Assembly (NCBI GenBank): GCA_963674455.1
Contig: CAVMBE010000031.1
Span: forward strand, 124,001-188,000
From: Lecanosticta acicola
Taxonomy: Eukaryota; Ascomycota; Dothideomycetes; Mycosphaerellales; Mycosphaerellaceae
Reading direction: 5' to 3'
DNA length: 64,000 bases
Below the pieces are notes generated by a model. It was not told the origin of the DNA. It saw nothing but the letters and a program-made list of their open reading frames with translations, and searched no databases. The first letter of the stretch is position 1, and each line of letters opens with the position of its first letter. The translations under genes were made by a program, and so were the position numbers. Shown here piece after piece: positions 31,937 to 41,928 of the stretch.

Positions 31937-34900
31937 ATGCGGAATCTGCGTAATATCAAGCATGCTGCTATAACATTGGAAGAATTCGACGAGCCCATAA
32001 CCGCGACAGCATGGGACGGCGATGACTTGGTCTGCAGCTTAGGGCCTTCTATGTCTAACCCAACAATATGTCTCAGGCGACTCCCAAAGGATGCGTACGG
32101 TCCGGACCAGGCCATAACAATCGCATCGTGGGATGCCGTCTCGCCCAATCCGGATCTGCCATACGACAAAGTTCTGAACCTCCACTGCTTTCCGGACACG
32201 GGCAGCACATGTCTCGTCCTGGAAGGAGGCGACATTGTCGTAGCGAAGGAAGACGGTGAGGAACTGATTGAGATAGTCGGGTCAGTCGATGCCGGAATCA
32301 ACGCCGCTGCGTGGAGTCCGGACGAAGAGCTGTTGCTCATTGCGTCAAAGGCAAATACCTTACTGTTCATGACTCGAGAGTTTGAAGGGACTGCAAGTAT
32401 CAATCTTTCCACCGAAGACTTGAAGGTCTCCAATCATGTCTCAGTCGGATGGGGAAAGCGAGAGACGCAATTCCAAGGCCGTGGAGCCAAGGCTTTGAAG
32501 GACCCGACTGTCCCCGAGCATGTTGACGAAGGCAAATTGAGCGATTTCGATGATGCTCGGACTACTATCAGCTGGAGAGGCGATGGCCAATTTGTTGCCG
32601 TTAACAGCATTTTGGAAGGCGAGACGAAGCGAAGGATCATTCGCGTGTACTCACGAGACGGCGTTCTGGACAGCGTTAGCGAACCTGTCGATGGCCTTGA
32701 AGGTGCTTTGAGCTGGAAGCCCAGCGGACAGTTAATTGCTGGCATACAAAGACAGGATGATCGAATCGAGGTTGTCTTCTTTGAGCGCAACGGGCTACGA
32801 CACGGCGAATTCGCCTTACGACTCAGCAAGACCGAAATGAATGGTATGGGTGGTGCTATTGATCTGGCCTGGAACGCCGACTCTTCTGTGATTGCTGTAT
32901 CGTTGAAAGACCGTGTTCAGCTCTGGACCATGAGCAACTACCACTATTATCTGAAGCAAGAGATCATGCTTGGAGCGACGGCCCATTCCTTTGCCGTGGC
33001 CTCATGGCACCCTGAAAGAGCTTTGCAGTTGGCGTGCTTCGCTCATACATCAATTCGTCTTCTGAGCTATGCTTCCCAGGTTGCTTGCGGCTCAGTTGTT
33101 CCTCCGTACGATCATGGGACTGTGGCCGTGATCGATGGACAAAGACTCAAACTGACGCCATTACGGACCGCTAATGTACCGCCGCCTATGGCTCTTGACG
33201 AAATTGATCTTCCAGCAAATACTGTGGACGTCGCAATCAGCAAGAAAGGGACCAAAATTGCCGTTCTCCACCAAGATAGCGTTTCAATATGGGACTGTGA
33301 TTACAGCAGCAAGCCAGCCAAGCGACCAAAGCTGTCGAGTGCAGTGCCCTTATCCACCGATTCATCCTTCGCTGTTCCACGGCAACTTGTGCTCGACGAG
33401 AACGACGAAGTCCTAGTCGTGAGCAGCGGCGTAAACATGGAGGGCGCGCAGCTGGCCTGTCTTCCAACTCGCGACAGCGCAGCGACGGTTGACTTGGACG
33501 GCGTGACTTTGATCTCCGACACAAACCACAAACGCACAATATACGAAAACGCTTCTGGAGCGATCTGCGACTTCAGTGCTGGCGCTCAAATCGGAAAGCT
33601 CCCAACAGTATGCCCGGCTGTCAAGGTTTGGCGAGAGGGTGACGCTGAAATTGTCTTCGGTTTGACTGCCGGTGGTCTTCTGCACGTCCAAAGCGCTTCT
33701 CAGACTCTCAAGATATCCAGTTGTACATCTTTTGTCGTGACGAGAACACATTTGGTCTACACAACTGGAACGCACCTCTTAAAATTTGTCCATTTGCACT
33801 CTGGAGAGCTTGAAGTACCTCCCGATGAGCCCGAGAAGGACGAGCGGTGTCGAAACGTTGAAAGAGGCGCGAAACTAGTCACCGTCATGCCGAGTGCGTA
33901 CTCGCTGGTCCTGCAGATGCCTCGGGGCAATCTCGAAACAATATATCCAAGGGCCTTGGTCCTGGCGGGGATTCGTCACGAGATTGGGCAGAGACACTAC
34001 AAGAAAGCCTTCTTGATCTGTAGGACGCAACGCGTGGACATGAATATCTTGCACGACTATGCGCCACAGCAATTCATGATGGACGTTGATCGGTTTATTC
34101 GGCAAGTAAAGAAAGTGGAGTACATCGACCTGTTCCTGAGTTCTCTTTCGGAGGAAGACGTATCCCAGACTCTGTACAAAGAGACGCTCAAGGCATCTGT
34201 TGGGAACGAGACGAATGGGTTGCTCGAAGGACATGAGCCACATCAACCGCCGTCTCAATCCTCAAAGGTCAACCAGATCTGCGATGCATTCTTGAAAGCT
34301 CTGTCTGGCCAGGAGTCAACACATCTTCAGAACGTCGTTTCCGCTCATGTATGCAAGAATCCGCCCGATCTTGAGGCTGGCTTGTCTCTCGTCGCGGATC
34401 TTCGGAAGAGTGGGAAGCAAGAACAGCTGGAACAAGCCGTGGAGCACATCTGCTTTTTGACGGACGTTAACCAGATTTATGATACCGCGCTCGGCATATA
34501 CGATCTCGATGTTGCCCTCTTAGCTGCTCAGCAATCTCAGAAGGATCCTCGCGAATACTTGCCGTATCTGCAGAACCTGCATAGCATGGAATCTCTGCGG
34601 CAGAGACATGCTATCGATAATGACTTGAAGCGATACAAAAAGGCGCTTTCTCACCTGCACAGTGCCGGAGACTTCGAAGAACTCAAAGCATACGTCGAGA
34701 AGCATGATCTCTACTCGACGGCGATCGAATTGTATCGATATGATGACGCACGGCTATCAGAGCTCATGCGCATGTATGCCGATTTCTTGAGCTCACGGAA
34801 CCGATACAAAGAGGCCGGAATTGCGTATGAATATGTTTCAGACTACGCCTCTGCATATGAAGCATACCGAGCATGCAGCATGTGGGGGGAATGTCTGGCT

Positions 34901-35806
34901 TGTGCTGGCCTCATTGACATGTCCGAAGAGCGGACGGCAGAGCTGGCGCGGGATCTCGCTGACGGTCTCGAGGAAGCCAAGCACTACGTCGAAGCAGCAA
35001 CCGTCTACCTGGAACATTTGAGGGATCTCGAATCGGCTGTCCGCCTCCTCTGTCGTGGCTATCGCTTCGCCGACGCCATTCGACAAGTCGCGATTCGGAA
35101 GCGCCCAGAGCTCCTTCGCGACCTCGTAGATCCCGGTCTCATCGAGGCCTCTGCCACCATGACCGAAATGCTCGCGGAGATGAAGACGCAGCTGAACAAC
35201 CAGATCCCTCGACTTCGCGAATTGCGACGAAAGAAGGCCGAAGATCCCATGGCTTTCCTGGACGGCGGAGGGGACTATGACGCCGACATACCGGACAACA
35301 TCTCCCTCGCACCGACCGACTCGACGACCGCGGGGACTTTCATGACGCGCTACACGAATCGCTCGATGGGCACGCTGGCGACCAACGCCACGCGGAAGAC
35401 GTCGAAGAACCGCCGACGCGAGGAGAGAAAGCGCGCGCGCGGCAAGAAGGGCACGGTGTATGAGGAAGAATACCTCGTGAATTCCATCGCGAGGTTGATG
35501 GAGCGGGTGAACGAGACGGGAGAGGATATCGGCAGACTCGTGGAAGGGTTGATGCGGAGGGCTATGAGGGAGCGAGCGCTCGCTGTCGAGGGTGTCTTTC
35601 AGGATGTGCTCGTGGCTTGTAGAGGGTGCATGGAAGAGGTCTTCTGTTCCTCTCTCGAGCCTCAGCTGCCGGCGAATACGAATGGAGAGGGCGAAAGGCC
35701 TTGGGGTGGACAGGCGGTATTGTGGGAAGCGATGTCGGCGACACAGCAGAAACGGGAAGCGCCCGTGTTGAGGGCTTTTGAGAAGCTGAGCTTACTCGAG
35801 ACGTGA
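31937..35806 (+). CDS. ELP1: Elongator complex subunit 1
   Basis: Intronless, 1289 aa from ATG 31937 (MRNLRNIKHAAITLEEFDEP). The open frame extends 5 codons upstream only via a TTG. Elp1/IKI3 is the scaffold of Elongator, which installs cm5/mcm5/ncm5 on wobble uridine of tRNAs. The N-terminal WD40 propellers contain conserved ELP1 stretches: HVSVGWGKRETQFQGRGAKAL, TISWRGDGQFVAVNS, EGALSWKPSGQLIAGIQRQDD and VVFFERNGLRHGEF. The C-terminal TPR part contains RGNLETIYPRALVLAGIRHE, YKKAFLICRTQRVDMNILHD, DPREYLPYLQNL and VEKHDLYSTAIELYRY. Near the C-terminus RREERKRARGKKGTVYEEEY is the basic tRNA-binding/NLS segment. Length and all landmarks agree with yeast Elp1. Confidence 0.97.
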   Translation: MRNLRNIKHAAITLEEFDEPITATAWDGDDLVCSLGPSMSNPTICLRRLPKDAYGPDQAITIASWDAVSPNPDLPYDKVLNLHCFPDTGSTCLVLEGGDIVVAKEDGEELIEIVGSVDAGINAAAWSPDEELLLIASKANTLLFMTREFEGTASINLSTEDLKVSNHVSVGWGKRETQFQGRGAKALKDPTVPEHVDEGKLSDFDDARTTISWRGDGQFVAVNSILEGETKRRIIRVYSRDGVLDSVSEPVDGLEGALSWKPSGQLIAGIQRQDDRIEVVFFERNGLRHGEFALRLSKTEMNGMGGAIDLAWNADSSVIAVSLKDRVQLWTMSNYHYYLKQEIMLGATAHSFAVASWHPERALQLACFAHTSIRLLSYASQVACGSVVPPYDHGTVAVIDGQRLKLTPLRTANVPPPMALDEIDLPANTVDVAISKKGTKIAVLHQDSVSIWDCDYSSKPAKRPKLSSAVPLSTDSSFAVPRQLVLDENDEVLVVSSGVNMEGAQLACLPTRDSAATVDLDGVTLISDTNHKRTIYENASGAICDFSAGAQIGKLPTVCPAVKVWREGDAEIVFGLTAGGLLHVQSASQTLKISSCTSFVVTRTHLVYTTGTHLLKFVHLHSGELEVPPDEPEKDERCRNVERGAKLVTVMPSAYSLVLQMPRGNLETIYPRALVLAGIRHEIGQRHYKKAFLICRTQRVDMNILHDYAPQQFMMDVDRFIRQVKKVEYIDLFLSSLSEEDVSQTLYKETLKASVGNETNGLLEGHEPHQPPSQSSKVNQICDAFLKALSGQESTHLQNVVSAHVCKNPPDLEAGLSLVADLRKSGKQEQLEQAVEHICFLTDVNQIYDTALGIYDLDVALLAAQQSQKDPREYLPYLQNLHSMESLRQRHAIDNDLKRYKKALSHLHSAGDFEELKAYVEKHDLYSTAIELYRYDDARLSELMRMYADFLSSRNRYKEAGIAYEYVSDYASAYEAYRACSMWGECLACAGLIDMSEERTAELARDLADGLEEAKHYVEAATVYLEHLRDLESAVRLLCRGYRFADAIRQVAIRKRPELLRDLVDPGLIEASATMTEMLAEMKTQLNNQIPRLRELRRKKAEDPMAFLDGGGDYDADIPDNISLAPTDSTTAGTFMTRYTNRSMGTLATNATRKTSKNRRREERKRARGKKGTVYEEEYLVNSIARLMERVNETGEDIGRLVEGLMRRAMRERALAVEGVFQDVLVACRGCMEEVFCSSLEPQLPANTNGEGERPWGGQAVLWEAMSATQQKREAPVLRAFEKLSLLET

Positions 35807-36455
35807 GAAGAGACAAGCTGCGACGACGACGACGACGACGAGGTAGATTCATCAGTCAGGGGCGCATGGAAGCAGTGAGACAGTGAGACAGTGAGATGGA
35901 CACGAAAGAATTCTGCAAACAATTTACATTCCATCACCTTGTAAACAATACCATCAAAAAAACTCCCCATTAACTCCATGCCTTCTTCTTCTTCTTCTTC
36001 TTCTTCTTCTCCTCCTCGAGGAAAGCTTTTTGGGGTCTCACCCGCAGGCAGAGATTTTTTACCCCTACTAAACCTCCCTCTCACATGACTTCCATTTCCC
36101 ATTTCCCAAATCTCAAATCTCAGAACGTAAATGCAGGCAATGCAATACAAGCGAGCAACGCAATACAACAAGAAAAGCAAGCAAGAAATCACGCGAAAAG
36201 CAAAGACCGAAAATCCCAACTGTAACAGGTGCGGTGATTCGCGCACGGGGTATCTCAAACAAGAACGCAGCGAACACAGAAGAGAAAAGCAAAAACAAAA
36301 ACAAAAAAACATCTCCTGAAAATCCGGAGTCCAAGAGCCAGTCGACGCGCTGGTGGGCGGCGCGGAAGAGGGGGCAGGGGTGGTGGGGTGGAGAAGGCAC
36401 CTGTCGGCGGCGAGGTGCCAAGAGTAAGGTAAAGTAGGCCTGCAGCGAGGTCGGC
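35807..36455. other. Convergent spacer with simple repeats
   Basis: Between the ELP1 and orphan-gene 3' ends. It contains (CGA)n at about 35820-35840, a CAGTGAGA repeat at 35874-35896 and (TTC)n at about 35984-36010. No gene supported. Confidence 0.5.
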
Positions 36456-37571
36456 CTACTGCCCTTGAGGAGGCGGCGGGGGCCCGCGACTTCCCTCGGC
36501 CGCGGCCATCATGCCGAAGACGTCCTGGTTCGTCCACTCCTCCGACGCGAAGGAAGGCTCGCCCTGGAAAAACTCCATCGGCATTCCAATTCCAGGGGCA
36601 GGAGCAGGGCCGAAGGCGGGGGCAAAGCCCACCATCGGAGAGTCCACGGGGCCCGCCGGCTCAAAGAAGTCGGGCTGCGGCTGAGCCGGCGGCGGCGGGA
36701 ACAGGAGCTCTCCCTGGGGATCCATCGGCAAGCCGAAGAGTTCCGCCTGGTAGAAGTTGCCGGCCTCCTGCCAGGCGAAGTCCATCTGGTTCCCGCCGGG
36801 CATTGCCTCGCCCGTGGCCTGCGGGAAGTAGGCGGGCTGCTCCTCCCACGGGAAGTCCATCTGGGCCCCGGGCATCTCCTCGCCCATGGCCAGGACGGGG
36901 TCGTCGGCGGTCTGGAGAGCACCGCCTTCTGGCTGCATGGGCTGGAGATAGTCTCCAGTCATGTTTTCTTCCATGGCCGCGGCCATGGGGAAGTCCTCAG
37001 CCACGAAGCGAGTGGCGGCGTGGCCGAGGCCCAGCGCCATGTCAGGCAGATAGCCTGTGGCGGGCTCTTGGACCGGCGGCATAGGAGCTGCCGGCGGGGC
37101 TTGCTGCTGCTCCTGCTGCTCCTGCTGAGGAGGGGCCGGGGCGAGGGCGAGGGCGGGAGCGGGGGCGGGAGTCGCGGCCTGCTGGCCATTCCCCTTGCGA
37201 CCGAGGACAATCCGCCCATTGTCCAGGTCGTGGGCCTTCTTGAGGTCGTCGCCGCACTCCGGATACTTTTCCTTCAGCATCAGGTAGTACGAATACTTCC
37301 CCATTCTGGGCTCCGCTGGGAGGCGGGGCCACGCGTAGAGCCACTCCTCGAGGCCGAAGTCTCCCTTGGCGAGGGAGGCCTCGGCCTCGGTCAGCGGCCA
37401 CTGGATGAACCAGCCGTGGTGCAGGGCGACTTGCTCCATCTTGGCCCGGCCGAAGTTGTCGTTGAGCCGGGTCAGCTCCGGCCAGTGGTACGTCGCCTTG
37501 AGGTACGTGAACAGGGCACGCCAGATCTTCTGGTCGTTGCCCTTGTACGTCTTCCTCTTGTCGGAGGACAT
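36456..37571 (-). CDS. Orphan protein: unknown N-terminal domain, Pro/Gln/Met-rich acidic tail
   Basis: ATG 37571 (MSSDKRKTYKGNDQKIW), 371 aa, intronless. The frame is open further upstream, but that part encodes a His run from a (GTG)n repeat. Residues about 12-125 look globular and are rich in Trp, Tyr and Leu: KIWRALFTYLKATYHWPELT, HHGWFIQWPLTEAEASLAKG, EEWLYAWPRLPAEPRMGKYS. Then a basic patch, a Pro/Ala/Gln stretch (about 133-165) and a low-complexity acidic Met/Phe/Pro-rich tail. The tail holds two similar units, GEEMPGAQMDFPWEE (about 230-244) and GEAMPGGNQMDFAWQE (about 254-269). Acidic-hydrophobic motifs in disordered context suggest a transactivation-type tail, so a nuclear regulator is possible. 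No known DNA-binding fold is recognised. Third codon positions are strongly GC, supporting coding. Confidence 0.7.
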   Translation of the reverse strand: MSSDKRKTYKGNDQKIWRALFTYLKATYHWPELTRLNDNFGRAKMEQVALHHGWFIQWPLTEAEASLAKGDFGLEEWLYAWPRLPAEPRMGKYSYYLMLKEKYPECGDDLKKAHDLDNGRIVLGRKGNGQQAATPAPAPALALAPAPPQQEQQEQQQAPPAAPMPPVQEPATGYLPDMALGLGHAATRFVAEDFPMAAAMEENMTGDYLQPMQPEGGALQTADDPVLAMGEEMPGAQMDFPWEEQPAYFPQATGEAMPGGNQMDFAWQEAGNFYQAELFGLPMDPQGELLFPPPPAQPQPDFFEPAGPVDSPMVGFAPAFGPAPAPGIGMPMEFFQGEPSFASEEWTNQDVFGMMAAAEGSRGPPPPPQGQ

Positions 37572-40500
37572 GGTGCTGGTCTCCTGAAGATTGATTGCGG
37601 AGTAGTGGTGGTGGTGGTGGTGGGCTTTGAGTGAGCAGGAGCCACGCACGCACAGGAAAGAAGGGTGGGTAGACAGTGAACAAGCAGGGGGATTCAAATC
37701 AGAGGAAGTCTAAGCGCAGTGGTGTAGGCCAAGGGGCATAGACTCCTAGAAAGTGCAGTGATCTGTACAGAAGGAATCCAGAAAGAAAGCCTCACGCATC
37801 TGCATCTTATAGCGAACATATCATCGTGAGAATGACTCCTTCTCTCAGGATAGCAAGCCTATTACCAGCTCGCTGAAGCTCTGCTCAGTACCAGACTATG
37901 AGGTCCCAAGGTCGAGACGGGTGCCGTCGTCCTCACAGGGAGGAAACATTACGTAGAAGAGCTCGTTGCGGCAGCGGCGGTGAGGTGACCATCGCGAAAT
38001 TGGTATGAGCGGATAGCCCTGCTCTCAGCCATCTAGAGCATCTACATGGCGTCGTGAGACGTCCACCCTAGCATCGTCGGCGAATTTTTGAAGCAAAAGA
38101 AGTCCAAATCCAGGTGATAACTCTAATCCGGCAAGCTGTTTTGACCAGAAATCTCGTAAGGCGGCGAAGAGAACAGATATTTCAGCGCGAAAAATTGGAG
38201 GAGATAGCGAGAGCCCTTCTGCATCTCCTCCAACTTATTGCACCATGATCTCTGGAGTCTTCGTTGCGTTATGCGTGTTGGAAGCAAAGGAAAATCGTCG
38301 AGGTTGACTGCTATGGCGTACCGCTGGATCAATGGACCCTGAGTCCCGTATTGTGGAGCTCCGCGTGCAGTGTGCCTGACAAGGCTGAAAATCCCATGGG
38401 GGATTTTCACGATGAAGCGAATTGCCATTAGTAGCTTTTCGTGGAATCACATTCCATGAGCTTCGAGCGGTGCACACATGGTCCAGTCCGGGACGGTGAC
38501 GTTTCCAGTCAGCCCTATGATAAGGCGCTTGTCCGATCGGGGTTTGCAGTCGCGGAGGAAGCAGCGCTTGCACAAGCAGCTCCCCTCCTCGTGGGATCTG
38601 CTACTGCCCGCCCTTTGCAGCGTCGCTAGACTGTGTGCCTCCTACAGCAGGCAACAGTGCGCATGTGCGGGTATCTTGCGCAAGCCAGGTACAGGCCACT
38701 GCCGTCGATCAGAATCGATACGGTCTTGCTAGATGTGTATATATGGCACACCAGCGCGTCCGCCGACGAGTCGCAGATGGTGATGCACACGTCAAACATG
38801 AACGATGACGGGCCAAGAGAGCGTATGGAGACCTCCCATGCCGGTCGTACACGCTGAAGGGCCAAGGTAGGAGCCAGTGATACTGCGCTGAGAAGATTCG
38901 GCAAGCTGCGGTCGATCCGGGGCACCTCATCGGCGCCCACGGACAGAGCGTCACGACCATACCACAACTCTTGACGGCTGTGAACAGGCACATACACAGC
39001 CTCCACTACGAGGGCAAGCATGTCATTCATATCATGTCGCCGACGAGACTTTGCTGTTGGAGCGCATCAGGAAGATCTGTCGGCCGCATGAGTTTCAGAC
39101 TTGGTGCCTCCAACAACTCTCGAGCGTCGAGCGACGACTTTGCAATCCACCAGCTGCAATATCCGCTGCCAATGACACAAGCGCATACATGCTCTTAACG
39201 GCGACACAGCATTGCATCCGTTCGGACTACGCAGTGGTGGCATGATCGAAGACACCATTTCGTGAAACACCTCCTGAAGGGCCGTCTAAGAGCAAGCACA
39301 TCTGAGATATACCGCTAATGGACAGTACACAGGAGTATGCGAAGCCCCTGAGCCCCGGTGCTTGCTTCTCTGCCTGGACCCTCCATCGGATCCATCCCGT
39401 CCTTGACAACAGCGATATCCACGACCAGGGGTTTCGGACCGCCGCAGAGGGGCACACAGAAGGTCACCAAGAGACTACTTGAGACTCTCCATATCCGGTG
39501 CTTGCACAAGATGTTCGGGATACGGCTCCTACTGGGATCAAAGAAGTGCATGCAATAGCTGGGACAAGATAGGTATCCATGTGAGCACGCTCGAGGCGAA
39601 GACATCCATAGCTCGATGTGCTCTGCAGGACACCTAAAGGGATTCGGCCGCTCAGTCTAAACATTAGAAGGGGATCAGACGCTTTCTGAAACTGCTCTCC
39701 AGCCATTATGAGCACTATCTGTGCTGCCGCTCCGATTTCTGCAACGGTCGGATAACACGGTACGATAGTCGGATGAACCGGATGTTGGTGAGTGGACCGG
39801 ATGTTTTATAGCAAGAGGGCTTGGCAGAATTTGTGAGATACAGATGGCTGACTTCGCTTCGCAGTGCAGCATTGCTCTCCATTCAGGCCACGACATGGTC
39901 ATAGCAAGGCTGCCGTCGGTTCCGTTGTCGACAATACAGATTCGTCCAAATCGCCCTCCGGTGTCGGCTATCCAGGTGCTCCTTCCCGACCAGACACAGC
40001 TTCATCGGAGCTCCGGCCAATGCTTCGACCCTGGTCATGGCACCCGCGCGGTGTCCTTCGTGCCTTCCCTTGAGGAAGCGACGCCGAGCGTGACGGGCGG
40101 CAGGCGCGACTACGACATTCCGCAAGCCGATCGAGTCCCCTACGCTTCCCACGAAAGCACACAATACCTGCAACGCAGCTCTTCACCGTGCAAAGCGCAA
40201 TCATGCAAAGCGTCACTCATGCAAAGCGCACTCATCCACCATCTTCCCATCAAGTGTCGTCTGGTTAAACTCGTGTGCATAGGGCTGAATCGACTCGGCA
40301 GTCGGGCCATACCCGGTCTAGCGCCAAACGCACGGTCGCTCCTGCCTCGCCGTATGAGCAGATGCCGCTTCCACCCGAGAGCGACCAACAACACCGGACC
40401 ATCACTTCTTCGCAGTCTCTGCTCCTCATCGCCATCGACACCTCAAAGCTGAGGCACGCACACGTGGTCTACGCGTGCGACGGCTGTATTCTCAATCGCC

Positions 40501-40637
40501 TTTCTGCATCTCCATCTCTTCTCCGCTCTTTCCCCGGCCGCCAACATCTCATCCGCCATTGTTGGCGGCGCCTGCCATCTCTTTCAGCCCAATCAAATCC
40601 ATTCTCACATCCACCGCAGGCCGTACCGACAGACACG
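37572..40637. other. Long intergenic stretch (3.1 kb), no gene supported
   Basis: Starts with the leader of the orphan gene, including (GTG)n at about 37603-37622. Frames up to 202 codons occur but show no motif, no coding-like periodicity by eye and no consistent splicing. Three near-identical 15-16 bp direct repeats sit at 40189-40234 upstream of LST8. Confidence 0.4.
40189..40234. repeat. Three tandem copies of a TGCAAAGCG-containing unit
   Basis: Units 40189-40203, 40204-40219 and 40220-40234 each begin TGCAAAGCG and end in TCA, differing by one insertion and two substitutions. They lie about 400 bp upstream of the LST8 start codon, so a repeated regulatory site is possible. Confidence 0.75.
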
Positions 40638-41928
40638 ATGAGTGTCATTCTCTGCACAGGTGCGTCCCTTGAGACTGACAGCCCTTCGCTCCTCATCCAT
40701 GCTGACCGCGCGGCAGCGGGTTATGATCACACCATTCGGTAAGTTCTCGTCGGACGTGAGAGCGGGCGGAAAGCGGTGTATTTGAACGCTGCTCGACGCC
40801 TGAGGACTCGCTGCTCCTCACGCGCCATGGGTGCTCGGGTACACACCCGTCTTCGGGTAAAGGTGTCGATTGCGTGGAATTGGGCTAATCTGCTTATTTA
40901 CACCAGATTCTGGGAGGCTCTGAGTGGTATTTGCTCTCGCACCATTCCTCACCCTGACTCGCAAGTCAACCGCCTGTGTATCTCGCCAGACAAGCGCTTC
41001 TTGGCGGCTGCTGGCCACCACACCGTCAAGCTCTACGACATCAAATCCACCAACCCGGCCGCCGTCCTCACTTTTGAAGGCCACACCGGCAATATCACGG
41101 GTGTCGCCTTCCACTGCGAAGGCAAATGGATGGTCACCAGCTCTGAGGACGGTACTGTATCCTCCAGTCACCCGTTGAATGTTCCGGTGCTAACGCATTC
41201 CAGGAACTGTCAAGATATGGGATACCCGTAGCGGCCACATCCAGCGGAACTACTCTCATGGCGTTGCAGTCAACGACGTCGTCATCCATCCGAACCAAGG
41301 CGAGCTGATCTCATGCGATCGCGGGGGCAACGTTCGCATCTGGGATCTTGGCGAGAACAAGTGCAGTCACCAGCTCGTTCCGGAAGAGGACAAGAGTGTC
41401 GCCTCCGTGACAGTCGCCACCGATGGCTCTCTCATGTGCGCTGCTGTTAGCTCCAGCGTCAGTGGCTCGGTCTTCGTGTGGCGCATGATCACCGTTCGCG
41501 ATGTTACCAGCCTCGTGCCCGTCACAAGATTCAGGGCTCACGGTACCTACATCACCCGCGTCCTGCTTTCGCCCGATGTGCGCAAGCTTGCGACGTGCTC
41601 CGCCGACCATACTGCCAGAATCTGGACCGTGGATCTTGAGAATGTCAGTCCTCCAGATGAGCAGAAAGAGGGCGAGGAAGGAGCTACATCTCAGCCAAAC
41701 GCTGGCGAGGATTCTGGAGCACTGCCTCTGGAAAACGAGCTGGATGGTCACCAGCGCTGGGTCTGGGACTGCGCCTTCTCGGCTGACTCGGCGTATCTTG
41801 TCACCGCTTGCAGCGACCACTACGCCCGCTTGTGGGAGCTTTCCAGTAAGAGCATCATCCGGCAGTACAACGGCCATCACCGTGGTGCAGTCTGCGTTGC
41901 GCTCAACGATTACTCCGAAACGCGCTGA
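40638..41928 (+). CDS. LST8: WD40 protein of TOR complexes 1 and 2
   Basis: Four exons, 40638-40659 (22 nt), 40717-40738 (22 nt), 40907-41151 and 41204-41928. Introns are 57, 168 and 52 bp with GT-AG ends, giving 337 aa. The spliced start MSVILCTAGYDHTIRFWEAL and SGICSRTIPHPDSQVNRLCIS are typical of Lst8. WD repeats follow: GNITGVAFHCEGKWMVTSSEDGT joined to VKIWDTR, VNDVVIHPNQGELISCDRGG, VLLSPDVRKLATCSADHTAR and VWDCAFSADSAYLVTACSDH. The end YNGHHRGAVCVALNDYSE is nearly invariant. Lst8 binds and stabilises the TOR kinase domain. An insertion rich in Glu, Gly and Ser (EQKEGEEGATSQPNAGED) between two late blades lengthens it relative to yeast. The two 22-nt exons hide the N-terminus from simple ORF scans. 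Confidence 0.95.

Noticed and set aside
36465..37634. Plus-strand frame of 389 codons
   Set aside because: Shadow of the GC-rich orphan gene on the other strand; Arg/Gly/Leu-rich with no motif. The minus frame has the better domain structure.
39844..40452. Plus-strand frame of 202 codons
   Set aside because: No motif, partly made of the tandem 15-bp repeat, no coding-like composition.
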